Below are positions 17,643-26,032 of a DNA stretch of 64,000 bases, piece after piece. Every line of letters begins with the position of its first letter. Position 1 is the first letter of the stretch. This stretch comes from Nostoc commune NIES-4072 (GTDB lineage: Bacteria > Cyanobacteriota > Cyanobacteriia > Cyanobacteriales > Nostocaceae), in NCBI RefSeq assembly GCF_003113895.1, contig NZ_BDUD01000001.1, positions 6,782,534-6,846,533 on the forward strand, in the 5' to 3' direction. Position numbers and translations under genes: made by a program. The notes beneath the pieces are model-generated. The model did not search any database. It worked only from the letters and a program-made list of their open reading frames with translations, and was not told the DNA's origin.

Positions 17643-18153
17643 TAGCGAGGCAAGATGGAATTTTGTACCAATTGATAAAACGCATCAAAAAGATTCTTTT
17701 GATTGCGGTTATACAATTTTGAATGATTATCTTAAGAAATATGCACGCCAAAATAATAATAAAGGAATTGCTAAAACATTTGTAGCAATTCCGGCATCAG
17801 GAAGCTTGAAGATTGATGGCTATTATACTGTCAGTGCCAGCATTATTAAGTATGAATCATTACCGGAATCTTATAATCGTGGAATGCCTGCCTATCCGAT
17901 TCCAGCAATGCTGATTGGGAGATTAGCTGTAGATAACTTGATTAAAGGACAAGGTTTGGGAGGTGAATTATTAGCTGATGCTTTCTATCGTGCTGTTCGT
18001 GCTTCTCAAGAAATTGGTATGTACGCCGTGAGAGTTGATGCTATCGATTTACAAGCAAAGGAATTTTATCTCAAGTATGAGTTTATTCCTTTTCAAGACA
18101 ATGAACTATCACTATTTCTGCCGATAGCAACCATACTTAGAGAGTTCGGTTAA
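17632..18153 (+). CDS. GNAT acetyltransferase toxin (TacT/AtaT-like)
   Basis: 173 residues from the ATG at 17632. The fold is GCN5-type, with the acetyl-CoA loop RLAVDNLIKGQGLGGELLAD near 100-120 and the C-terminal AKEFYLKYEFIPF. Such toxins acetylate the amino group of charged tRNAs and stop translation. The N-terminal WNFVPIDKTHQKDSFDCGYT is shared by this subclass (FxCG). Pairing with DUF1778 makes this a type II toxin-antitoxin module. The key residues appear intact, so it is probably functional. Confidence 0.88.
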   Translation: MTSDSEARWNFVPIDKTHQKDSFDCGYTILNDYLKKYARQNNNKGIAKTFVAIPASGSLKIDGYYTVSASIIKYESLPESYNRGMPAYPIPAMLIGRLAVDNLIKGQGLGGELLADAFYRAVRASQEIGMYAVRVDAIDLQAKEFYLKYEFIPFQDNELSLFLPIATILREFG

Positions 18154-18193
18154 CTTAATTAGGCGAATATTAAAGGATTTAAATTTAGGGTAG

Positions 18194-18406
18194 ATGCCCA
18201 AGAAAATTAGAGAGTTAAAAGCTATTTTGTTGAAGGCTGGGTTTGTCTATCGTCCTGCAAAAGGTAGTCATACCTTCTGGACTCACCCATTGATACCTGA
18301 TGAACCAGTTACGATTGCGGGAAAAGATGGAGACGATGCACCCCGATACTTGGAAAAGCAAGTCAATCGTGTTTTGAAACAATTAGAAGAAATAGAGGAG
18401 GAATAA
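18194..18406 (+). CDS. HicA-type mRNA interferase toxin
   Basis: 70 residues with the double-stranded RNA-binding-like HicA fold. It has the N-terminal KKIRELKAILLKAGF, the catalytic histidine in KGSHTFWTHP, and the end APRYLEKQVNRVLKQL. Length is normal for the family. Its TAA overlaps the ATG of the next gene by one base (TAATG), giving translational coupling, and GAGGAA just before serves as ribosome-binding site for the antitoxin. Toxin-first order is usual for hicAB. Confidence 0.88.
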   Translation: MPKKIRELKAILLKAGFVYRPAKGSHTFWTHPLIPDEPVTIAGKDGDDAPRYLEKQVNRVLKQLEEIEEE

Positions 18407-18636
18407 TGAGCGATCGCTACAGTATGGTAATTCAATGGTCAGATGAGGATAATTGCTACTTGGTACACTTACCAGAATTTCCTTGGCAGCAATTCCACAC
18501 TCATGGTAAGAGTTATGAAGAAGCCGCTAAACATGGGCAAGAGGTGATTGAGTCTCTGATTGAATGGTATGAAGAGCAAGGAAAGCCTTTGCCAGAACCA
18601 ATTACTTTTCCTCAAAAACCGTTAAAAGTAGCTTAA
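18406..18636 (+). CDS. HicB-type antitoxin
   Basis: 76 residues. The partial RNase H-like HicB fold is visible (YSMVIQWSDEDNCYLVHLPEFPW, HGKSYEEAAKHGQEVIESLIEW). There is no added DNA-binding domain at the C-terminus, so autoregulation would have to rely on another factor or on the toxin complex. Coupled to hicA by a one-base overlap. Confidence 0.88.
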   Translation: MSDRYSMVIQWSDEDNCYLVHLPEFPWQQFHTHGKSYEEAAKHGQEVIESLIEWYEEQGKPLPEPITFPQKPLKVA

Positions 18637-18751
18637 ATATTTTTAAGATACTCTGCACTAATAGGGCGATATTAGCCCTCATTTATCTACAACGATTGCT
18701 TGCCTATGTTGCTCAATTAGTCAACAATATCTACCCTTGATCCACCCAAAG

Positions 18752-19501
18752 TTACAAAATTTGATGAATACTCTCTACAACCTGCTCAATAAAATCTACT
18801 GTATCACCAACCATTGATTCGTCGATATACCAGCGATTACCTATGTTGAGGGTAGGATCTATATCTGCTTCATGAGCAATTTTATTTCTGCGATCCACAA
18901 TTAAAGCAAGTTGTTGCTTAATATTTTTAGAAGGCTGACTCATTTTAGTAGCAACTTCATCCCACAATTTTTTATCCGAAATTTGTCTGATTGCATCAGC
19001 TATTTTGTCAGGTTGCTGAAAGCTTTGATAACTTAAACGTTCTCGAATCTCGTCTTCTAACCATGAAGTATTATTTAATCTGTTCAAAATACTATTTGAT
19101 ATAGCTGGAATTAAACCAGAAATAGTATGAGACTGCTGTAAAAAGTTAGCTCCATAAACCTGCTGTATATCACTCTCTATCCAAGAGGCAATATCTATGG
19201 CTATTCTTCTATCCTCACGGGCGCTTCCCAAGGAAACTTGAAAACGGGAAAAGGCCGATTGAGCGGTATTAGCTGAAGATGTTGGTTCAGCACGTTGTCC
19301 TCGATGAATTTCCAGCATACCCAATGTGACAACCTCATGAATATAATAATCCAAGGCACTAACAGTTAGAACTAGAGCAGCTCGTAAAATGTCTGAAAGA
19401 TCCAAAGCAGCAGTAGCTTGAGTCTTGACGGAAGTATGAAGAGCAATCAGATCCCGAACACGCTGGATACTAATGCGAAATTGGTCAAGCGCTGACTGCA
19501 T
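18752..19501 (-). CDS. HEPN-domain protein (RiboL-PSP type), predicted RNase
   Basis: 249 residues from the ATG at 19501, 17 bases inside the end of the ParA-like gene; a TTG at 19519 is a weaker start. The protein is all-helical. It begins with SALDQFRISIQRVRDLI, a helix containing LVLTVSALDYYIHEVV (typical of RiboL-PSP HEPN proteins), and carries RRNKIAHEAD near residues 198-207, the RxxxxH-type catalytic motif of HEPN RNases. I infer an RNA-cleaving effector, with the overlapping ATPase as partner or controller. No named system comes to mind with certainty. Confidence 0.75.
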   Translation of the reverse strand: MQSALDQFRISIQRVRDLIALHTSVKTQATAALDLSDILRAALVLTVSALDYYIHEVVTLGMLEIHRGQRAEPTSSANTAQSAFSRFQVSLGSAREDRRIAIDIASWIESDIQQVYGANFLQQSHTISGLIPAISNSILNRLNNTSWLEDEIRERLSYQSFQQPDKIADAIRQISDKKLWDEVATKMSQPSKNIKQQLALIVDRRNKIAHEADIDPTLNIGNRWYIDESMVGDTVDFIEQVVESIHQIL

Positions 19502-20546
19502 AACTGGATGATAGTGCAATAATTTTATCTGCTAAGTCAGAAAAAGTTTTTTTAAACTCCTCTTGCTTTGCCTGATTATTATCTAACACCTTGCCTTTTT
19601 GATTTAACTGATCAGGTGTTAGCGCATAAACAGGTGTCCTGTGTTGCTGTGATAGAGCAATTAAGCTGTTAAAGTTAGAAATTTTTGTCAGGGTAAAATT
19701 CCTATTAATATCCTGATTAGAATAGACATTATTAGGCAATAGCAGATTATTATCACGTAAAATTGGAACTAGTTGAGAAACAACTCTTCGCTCAATTTTC
19801 TCTATCCATGTTTGAAATGCTGCTGTTTCTTTACCCCTAATAATTCTATAGTTTTGAACTATCGTTCCTAAAAATTTCAAGGTAAATTCTGGAAATGGAT
19901 AAGTAGCTTCCTTTAATATAGGGTTTCCGCTTGCCATCCTTGCCCAATTACACCACTTTGGTAAAATCCTAGATAGAGAATCAATTGCCATCACAGAAAA
20001 GAAATCAGCAGTTGTAGGCACTAAGAAAAAGTCACTTGTCATTAGTAAGTTCTGATTAATTGCTCCTAAACTTGGACTCATATCAATCAGAATATAGTCA
20101 GCATTAAATTTATTAGCAGTTTTTTCTAAGAGATCAGAAATAGCACCTGGCAAGTTTTTGAGTGTCTGAATTGATCCACTGAGTTCCTGTGCGATACCTA
20201 ACGTTACTTCGTATTCAGCAAAGCCGACATGACCAGGTAATAAAAATAAACCTTCTTGTCCTTCTATCGGAATACAATCTACAGCTTCAATAGCCCGTGG
20301 CTGTGACTCAAAAGCAGCAGCCAAGCCAGTTTTTATATTTGAATGTGTATTGTAGATGTTTTCTATCCTTGTTTCGTCATCTTCAGTTTCTTCTTTTAAA
20401 GCTATTCCTGTTAGATTACATTGAGGATCTGTATCTACAAGGATAACTCTTTTACCCTTTGAAGCAAGCATCCAACCTAAATTAAAAGTCGTTGTGGTCT
20501 TACTGACACCACCCTTGTGATTGAATAAGGCAATCTTATAAACCAT
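19485..20546 (-). CDS. ParA-like P-loop ATPase paired with a HEPN gene
   Basis: 353 residues from the ATG at 20546; a longer start at 20594 adds 16 residues of poor conservation. The deviant Walker A KGGVSKTT at 11-18, the switch DTDPQCN at 38-44 and the Walker B region YILIDMSPSLG are those of ParA/MinD/Soj ATPases. Unlike plasmid partition loci there is no ParB gene or parS-like array nearby. Instead it overlaps a HEPN gene. The C-terminal third (QQHRTPVYALTPDQLNQKG) is typical of chromosomal or defence-associated ParA proteins. Probably the sensor or regulator of the HEPN RNase. Confidence 0.8.
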   Translation of the reverse strand: MVYKIALFNHKGGVSKTTTTFNLGWMLASKGKRVILVDTDPQCNLTGIALKEETEDDETRIENIYNTHSNIKTGLAAAFESQPRAIEAVDCIPIEGQEGLFLLPGHVGFAEYEVTLGIAQELSGSIQTLKNLPGAISDLLEKTANKFNADYILIDMSPSLGAINQNLLMTSDFFLVPTTADFFSVMAIDSLSRILPKWCNWARMASGNPILKEATYPFPEFTLKFLGTIVQNYRIIRGKETAAFQTWIEKIERRVVSQLVPILRDNNLLLPNNVYSNQDINRNFTLTKISNFNSLIALSQQHRTPVYALTPDQLNQKGKVLDNNQAKQEEFKKTFSDLADKIIALSSSYAVSA

Positions 20547-20663
20547 CTTATTTTGCTTTTGATACTTCTGAAATATTTTGAGTACAGGTATCATTTCAGA
20601 ACCTGTATGACTTAAATATAGCTTCTAAAAAGCTTAGACAACAGCAAGGTTTTTAACGCACCC

Positions 20664-21281
20664 TTATGCCAATCCTTCAATATCAGCACTTTCCTCTTCC
20701 GATTCAACAGGCTCAAACTTCACTTTGTTATATAAATCCTGTAAGGAAATCTCAAAAGGTACGGTTACAAGTGCGATCGCTTCATCTTCTTCATCATATT
20801 CACGAAGCGTCCATTGCTTTTTCCCCGTTTTAGAAAATTGATCTACATGAATTCGAGTTGGGTCAATTAATAGGTATTCTTGGAAAGTTGAAATAGTTCG
20901 GTAAGCCTGAAATTTATCTTCGCGGTCATACCCTTTGGTCGATTTTGATAAAACCTCAACAATAATCTGTGGATTAAGAATTATATCCTTTCGGTTGTTA
21001 AAAAACTCTGGTTCACCCGCCAGAATCATCACATCTGGATAAGTGTAGGTACGCTTTTGGAGTATCCATAGACGAACATCACCCATAAAAACCCGGTAGT
21101 TCTGCTTTTTAAAAGCGAAATTTAACTCAGTACTTAAGTTGAGTGCTATTTGATTATGATTTACTGTTCCACCCGCCATAGGAATTATTTCCCCATCAAT
21201 GTATTCACTTTTGTAGTCAGCAGCTTCTTCTAGCTCTAAATATTCCTCTGGGGTATAGTATCGCTGTTTTGTTATTTGCAT
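20664..21281 (-). CDS. Uma2-family (DUF820) endonuclease-like protein
   Basis: 205 residues from the ATG at 21281; a TTG at 21299 is also in frame. It shows the Uma2 layout: YTPEEYLELEE, SEYIDGEIIPMAGG, the PD-(D/E)xK-like core TYPDVMILAG and IIVEVLSKSTKGYDREDKF, and FQEYLLIDP. The family is strikingly expanded in cyanobacteria and is related to restriction endonucleases, but function is known for very few members. It lies beside the ParA-HEPN pair in the accessory island. Confidence 0.85.
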   Translation of the reverse strand: MQITKQRYYTPEEYLELEEAADYKSEYIDGEIIPMAGGTVNHNQIALNLSTELNFAFKKQNYRVFMGDVRLWILQKRTYTYPDVMILAGEPEFFNNRKDIILNPQIIVEVLSKSTKGYDREDKFQAYRTISTFQEYLLIDPTRIHVDQFSKTGKKQWTLREYDEEDEAIALVTVPFEISLQDLYNKVKFEPVESEEESADIEGLA

Positions 21282-21442
21282 AATTTTATCAGGTAGCAAT
21301 GTTTAACGATACGCAGCGTCTAATGACTCATGTTTACTGAACAGTTTAACGTGGTTAGATAGAGATGTTATGTGCTTTGTACAAAGTGAGCGTAGGCGCA
21401 GCCCAAACTAGGTAAGCTAAAACACATCTAATTTGCATATTA

Positions 21443-22509
21443 ACCCAAGTTGCTAGTTACTCTTATGGGCGATCGCTTTGGGACAGTAAAGCAATAAAAT
21501 GCCCTCCAAGAAGAGAAAATTAGGAGGGCTAAATGCTAAACGAAATAATTTCCATATATGCTATCATAGACGACCTGTTAAAGGCGATTGGGCATAATGA
21601 AGATTGTCGTCGAGAGATGAATGACGCAGAAATTATTACAACGGCAATAACATCGGCGATGTTCTTTAATGGTAATCATAGTAAGGCTTGTACCTATATG
21701 AAAGAACATAAGTTGATATCTAATATGTTAGAAAAGTCACGATTTAACCGGAGATTACACAGTGTCTCAATGTTAATCAACGACTTGTTTCATCAAGTGG
21801 GAATGGCACTGAAGGAAATTAGTGATTCCACTGAATATCTTTTAGACTCGTTCCCAGTGCCCATCTGCGATAACATCCGTATCTTTAATGTAAAAATAAT
21901 ACAGTCGGCGCAGTATAGAGGTTACATCGCATCGAAAAAACGATATTTTTACGGGGTTCGAGTTCAGTTATTAACAACCAAAAATGGTATTCCTGTCGAA
22001 TTTGTGTTTATGCCTGGTAGTGCCAACGATGTACGTGCTTTAAATGCCTTACCCTTGAATCTACCACCTGGTAGTGAAATTTATGGTGATTCAGCTTACA
22101 CCGACTACACGATTGAGGATGACTTGGAACAAACAAGTCACATTTCTTTAAAAGTCATGAGGAAAAAGAACTCCAAGCGTCAAGACCAGCCTTGGAATCA
22201 ATATATTAAACAACATACTCGGCATTATATCGAAACTGTGTTTAGTAGTATCACTTGTGTTTTTCCAAAATCAATACATGCAGTCACTTATCAAGGGTTT
22301 TTACTTAAGCTACAAGCATTCATTTTTTCTTTTACTCTTCAACAAGCTTTTATTGAATAAGTAATTTATACAACTAATAGGCATTTAAGTAGCTGAATGC
22401 TGGCAACAATGGCATCGGCACGTTGGCGCTAGGCACCAACTTTGTTGTACGCGATCGCATGAATTGAGTGATAACAAGTGCATATCAGTCGATAACCAGC
22501 AACTTGGGT
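21443..22509 (+). mobile_element. IS982-type insertion sequence, apparently complete
   Basis: The transposase gene is flanked by inverted ends. TAACCCAAGTTGCTAGTTA begins at 21441, and the right end at 22493-22511 reads, on the opposite strand, as TAACCCAAGTTGCTGGTTA (one mismatch). If the ends are ACCCAAG/CTTGGGT, the element is about 1067 bp and is bordered by TATTA at 21438-21442 and 22510-22514, a possible target duplication. Exact ends are uncertain by a few bases because the flanks are also T/A-rich. Confidence 0.75.
21533..22360 (+). CDS. IS982-family transposase
   Basis: 275 residues. The DDE residues appear in LLDSFPVPICDN (first Asp), EIYGDSAYTDY (second Asp) and HYIETVFSSITCVFP (Glu), with the spacing and flanking words used by IS982 enzymes. 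The N-terminal half includes NDAEIITTAITSAMFFNG and the FNRRLH motif. The frame is intact from ATG to stop, and a GGAGG-like site precedes the start (AATTAGGAGGGCTAA). With good terminal repeats the element may be active. Confidence 0.9.
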   Translation: MLNEIISIYAIIDDLLKAIGHNEDCRREMNDAEIITTAITSAMFFNGNHSKACTYMKEHKLISNMLEKSRFNRRLHSVSMLINDLFHQVGMALKEISDSTEYLLDSFPVPICDNIRIFNVKIIQSAQYRGYIASKKRYFYGVRVQLLTTKNGIPVEFVFMPGSANDVRALNALPLNLPPGSEIYGDSAYTDYTIEDDLEQTSHISLKVMRKKNSKRQDQPWNQYIKQHTRHYIETVFSSITCVFPKSIHAVTYQGFLLKLQAFIFSFTLQQAFIE

Positions 22510-22535
22510 TATTAAAATTTTCTCAATATCTTGTG

Positions 22536-22556
22536 GGGTGGGCATCTTGCCCGCCC
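22536..22556. terminator. GC-rich hairpin GGGTGGGC/GCCCGCCC
   Basis: Stem 22536-22543 and 22549-22556 with loop ATCTT, 63 bases past the stop of the leftward ABC exporter. This hairpin is a frequent dispersed sequence in Nostoc-type genomes, so a terminator role is inferred from place and shape only. Confidence 0.45.
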
Positions 22557-22619
22557 TGATTATGCAACTTGAATGCCGATTAGCTTATTACTATTTAAAT
22601 TCACAAAGTAGCTCACATC

Positions 22620-24451
22620 CTATTGATAACCAGCTGCTTGTAACAGAAACAACTTGGCATAACGTCCTCCTAACTGTAACAATTCTTTGTGAGTTCCTTG
22701 TTCTATAACTTCTCCGTTTTCTATAACTAGAATTTTGTCAGCCATTCTTACGGTCGAGAAGCGATGAGAAATCAAAAGCACCATCTGATTTTGAGTAATA
22801 GCGCGAAAATGATTGAAAATTTCAAACTCAGCTTGGGCATCTATTGCTGATGTTGGTTCATCTAACACCAAGATATCTGCTTGCGATCGCATAAAAGCAC
22901 GAGACAGCGCAATTTTCTGCCACTGTCCCCCAGAAAGTTCCTGTCCTCCCTTAAACCAACGACCAAGTTGAGTCTGGAAGCTTTGGGGTAATTGGTCAAT
23001 AAAAGATTGGGCCATGCCTTTTTCAGCAGCAGTTTTCCACTGTGTTTTGTTTTCGAGATGTTCTACATCGCCCACGCCAATATTTTCCCCCACAGTGAAC
23101 TGGTAACGGACAAAGTTCTGAAAAATCACACCAATCCGACGCCGCAGCACATCCACATCCCATTCTTGCAAATCCAAGCCATCTAAGAAAATTCGCCCAG
23201 AGTCAGGGGTGTAGAGTCGGGTAAGTAGTTTGATTAAGGTAGTCTTACCGGAACCATTTTCACCGACAATTGCTAGTTTCTCTCTAGGTTTCAAATGCAG
23301 CGAAATATTTGTCAACGCTGGTTTGGAACTTCCTGGATAAGTAAATGAGACGTTCTCAAAACGGATGCCATCTTGAGGATTTAAACCAATAGTTGCCTTA
23401 CCCCAAGATTTTGGTACTTCTTCTTCCAGGAAATCGTAGAGATTTGAGAGATATAGGTTATCTTCATACATCCCTCCAATAGAAGTAAGGGCATTGGAGA
23501 AAGTAGACTGTCCTTGGCGAAACACAGTCAGATACATTGTCATATCTCCCAAGGAAATCTTACCTAGCACCGTTTCCAGGACAATCCAAGCATAAGCTAA
23601 GTAAAAAGCAGCAGTACTAACTAAACCCAGCAGATACCCCCATAATCCTCGCCGCAGAGTCAAATCGCGGTCTTCGCCATAGAGTTGATCGAACAGGTTG
23701 CGGTAACGCCCTAGCAACATCTCTCCCAGTTGGTAGAGTTTGACTTCTGTGACAAAATCTTCTCTTGCTAGCAGATTTTCTAAGTAGTTCTGTTGACGAG
23801 TTTCTGGTGCACGCCAACTAAACAAGCGAAAGCCTTCTCCAGCAAACTTTGTTTCGGAAATAAATACAGGCATAGCTGCCAAAATCAGCACCACCACCGC
23901 CCAACCTGAGAAATTTACTAACAAAATGCCGTAGGTGAATAGGGAAAGGGCATTTTGCACTAACCCAAAGGTACGGTTTACTAAAGAAAGGGGACGAACT
24001 GATGCTTCTCGGCGGGCATTGGTCAATTTGTCATAAAATTCTGAGTCTTCAAACTGCCTAAGATCAAGTGTCAGCGCCTTTTCTAAGATTAGTACATTCA
24101 CTCGCTGACCCATTAGCGCCCGCAATAACGACTGACAAATGGTGATTCCCCGTTGACTGCCTGCTAGTAAAATTACAGCGATCGCTTCTAATCCTACATA
24201 AGATAGAGAAGGATAAATATTGACAAAACCATTACTCTGTGAGTTAACTTGAGAGGCAAGTACCACTGCATCCACAATTAACTTACTGATGTAAGATATC
24301 GCCCCCGGTAAAAGACCAGCAACTATTGTTAAACTAGCCAGAAGAATAGTAAGCGATCGGCTAGTAGTCCATACTAGGCTTACAGCCCGTCCACTGTAGC
24401 GGAAAACCGTTAGTGATTGGCGCAGGATATTTCTTTTTTTTTAATCTTCAT
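22620..24451 (-). CDS. ABC exporter (membrane domain fused to ATPase) with a -1 offset at an A9 run near the start
   Basis: The long frame gives 551 residues from a GTG at 24275. The ATPase has Walker A GENGSGKTTL (about 335), signature ELSGGQWQKIALSRA (about 443) and Walker B ILVLDEPTSA (about 465), and five or so membrane helices precede it. The homology continues upstream in the same frame for about 56 more residues (FRYSGRAVSLVWTTSRSLTI, LLPGAISYISKLIVDAVVLA), where no ATG, GTG or TTG is available. The natural ATG (24449-24451, minus strand) is joined by ATTAAAAAAAAAG; with ten A instead of nine the frames fuse. Either slippage makes the protein or the gene is broken. Substrate unknown; resembles peptide/lipid exporters. 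Confidence 0.75.
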
Positions 24452-24597
24452 TTTTCTTGCCGCGAGATACCCCAGCTTGGGCGGATCTACTTAACTCTAT
24501 ATTAATCTTTATAAATTTTACAATACGGAAACTTCCCGTATAATAAATAGTTAGGTGGTAAACAGTTTGACTTAAAGTTAATTTCCTAGAAACCTCC

Positions 24598-24825
24598 GTG
24601 TTTATTGAAACTAGTAAAGGTCGAATAGAGTTTTTCCTTGACGAAAAGTTGGGACATTTTGCTTCGACTTTCGATCTTCCTTTATGGTCATGTTTTCAAT
24701 CAAGATACAGTCGTCCAGATCTCATCGGGTCAAAAGTTTTCCTCGTTCTGCAAGGTGTGCATGAGACCAAAGATTTAGAGTATAGCTGGGAAAGCCTACC
24801 CTGTTATGTAGAAATATTGAGATAA
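24598..24825 (+). CDS. Small protein of unknown function, doubtful
   Basis: 75 residues from a GTG. The N-terminal MFIETSKGRIEFFLDEKLGHF is plausible for a real protein and the composition is not extreme. There is no recognisable domain. It ends just where the PIN remnant begins. It could be a fragment left by the rearrangements here. Confidence 0.3.
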   Translation: MFIETSKGRIEFFLDEKLGHFASTFDLPLWSCFQSRYSRPDLIGSKVFLVLQGVHETKDLEYSWESLPCYVEILR

Positions 24826-25347
24826 CGAGGGAGTGGTGGCAATACGGTTCGGATAAGGTTTTTTGATGACACGCCCTAGATCCAAAGACGCGATAAATCG
24901 CCGTCTTTACAATAATCAGTCCTTTGTAGAGACGGCGATTTATCGCGTCTCTTGCCTTAACCGAACCGTATTGGGAGTGGTGGGATACGCGCCGCAGTGA
25001 CTTCCAACTTTACTCATCTCAAGCAGTTGTAAAAGAAACCTCCCAAGGAGATGCCAAAATTGCATCTCAACGACTAGAGATTATTCGCAATCTTGCGTTA
25101 CTCGATCTGAACCAACCTGTACTTGATTTAGCAGAGCAATTTTTGGAAGGCAGTAGTCTTCCCGCAAAAGCTGATGTTGATGCTGTTCATATTGCAGTCG
25201 CAACAGTTCACAGTATGGATTACCTTTACATGGAACTGTAAGCACATAGCCAATGCCCAAATTCAAAGAAAATTGGCAGAAATCAGTCTTGATTTTGGAT
25301 ACGAGTTGCCGATTCTTTGTACACCCTATGAACTGCTCGGAGGTTAA
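24819..25347 (+). pseudogene. PIN-domain toxin remnant, split by a MITE-like insert and frameshifted
   Basis: Joining 24819-24839 to the sequence after the palindrome gives EITREWWDTRRSDFQLYSSQ, a segment typical of small cyanobacterial PIN proteins, and the frame continues through DVDAVHIAVATVHSMDYL. At about 25228 bases are missing: CTTTACATGGAAC lacks what is needed to read LLTWNCKHIANA, and the correct frame resumes afterwards, ending LPILCTPYELLGG at 25347. The catalytic N-terminus (the DTS/DAS motif) is absent. Three lesions: lost 5' end, 134-bp insert, small deletion. The downstream partner gene starts three bases after the stop. Confidence 0.78.
24840..24973. mobile_element. MITE-like 134-bp inverted-repeat element with 10-bp target duplication
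   Basis: The ends are CAATACGGTTCGGATAAGG and, inverted, CAATACGGTTCGGTTAAGG. The inner arms (AGACGCGATAAATCGCCGTC against GACGGCGATTTATCGCGTCT) also pair, so nearly the whole element is one palindrome around 24905-24930. GGAGTGGTGG flanks it on both sides (24830-24839 and 24974-24983). It has no coding capacity, so a transposase elsewhere must have moved it. Confidence 0.85.
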
Positions 25348-25349
25348 TC

Positions 25350-25577
25350 ATGTATCAGGATGAGATTGTTGAAGAGATCCACAGAATTCGTGAAGAGTAT
25401 TCTCGCTCCTTCAATCATGATTTGAAAGCCATCTTTGCTGATTTGCAAAAGCAGCAAGCCGAAGGCGGAAGAGAAGTTGTGAACTTATCACGAAAGCCCA
25501 GTCTAACAACACGTTGGAGCGGACGGGCGAGAGATATTGGTGAGGATGCGAAGGATACTAGCCGTCGCTCAACTTAG
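25350..25577 (+). CDS. Small partner/antitoxin-like protein of the PIN remnant
   Basis: 75 residues with GGAGG ideally placed before the ATG. The first 50 residues (MYQDEIVEEIHRIREEYSRS, FNHDLKAIFADLQKQQ) match the small helical proteins encoded directly after this class of PIN gene. The last 20 residues (RWSGRARDIGEDAKDTSRRS) look unrelated and very basic, so the 3' end may have been replaced or extended by a rearrangement. With its toxin destroyed it is an orphan. Confidence 0.55.
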   Translation: MYQDEIVEEIHRIREEYSRSFNHDLKAIFADLQKQQAEGGREVVNLSRKPSLTTRWSGRARDIGEDAKDTSRRST

Positions 25578-25813
25578 CTGTTATACGTCGTTATACATAT
25601 AGCTCCAGAGGGTGCAATTGCACAGGTCAAAGTAGGGCGATCGCCTATCGCCGTAGGCTCGGTTGGCAACAGGAAACCCAGTATCACTTGTCTCTGGCAG
25701 TACTAACCAGAAGCCAGATTGCACTTTCAGCTGCAACCGTGGATGCGATCGCAAGGCTAAAATGAGAGGGCGATCGCTTCCTTTCACCAGCCTTCAAACG
25801 AGGAGATTCTCAA
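25578..25813. other. Short intergenic stretch with HIP1 sites only
   Basis: Three GCGATCGC-like sites and no gene that I can defend; an open frame on the minus strand has poor composition. Confidence 0.4.
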
Positions 25814-26032
25814 ATGCCATTAGCTGAACTAATGTCACAAATCCAAGAACTTCCAAAAATTGACAAGCTTCGGCTAATGCAGTTCCTTGCTACAGAACTG
25901 GTCAAGGAAGAAGATGCAAACTTCTTTGTTGCGAACCGGGAGTATCCAGTCTGGTCGCCGTACAATTGTTCTGAGGCTGCCAATGTCTTGATGAATCTTC
26001 TGGCGACAAAGCAGCAAGAGAAGAATGGTTGA
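25814..26032 (+). CDS. Small protein upstream of a retropepsin-like gene
   Basis: 72 residues with a strong GAGGAG site eight bases before the ATG. The N-terminal half (LAELMSQIQELPKIDKLRLM, QFLATELVKEEDA) is helical and resembles short antitoxin-like or adaptor proteins found ahead of PIN or other small genes. It overlaps the next gene by eight bases (26025-26032), so the two are translated together. Function unknown; the arrangement is that of a two-gene module. Confidence 0.65.
   Translation: MPLAELMSQIQELPKIDKLRLMQFLATELVKEEDANFFVANREYPVWSPYNCSEAANVLMNLLATKQQEKNG

Noticed and set aside
19485..20546. Plasmid partition locus
   Set aside because: A ParA-like ATPase is present, but there is no ParB gene, no parS-like iterons and no replication gene, and the neighbours are chromosomal.
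25581..25787. A 68-codon minus-strand frame between the PIN partner and the retropepsin pair
   Set aside because: It runs over HIP1 sites and low-quality sequence, has no ribosome site and resembles no family.
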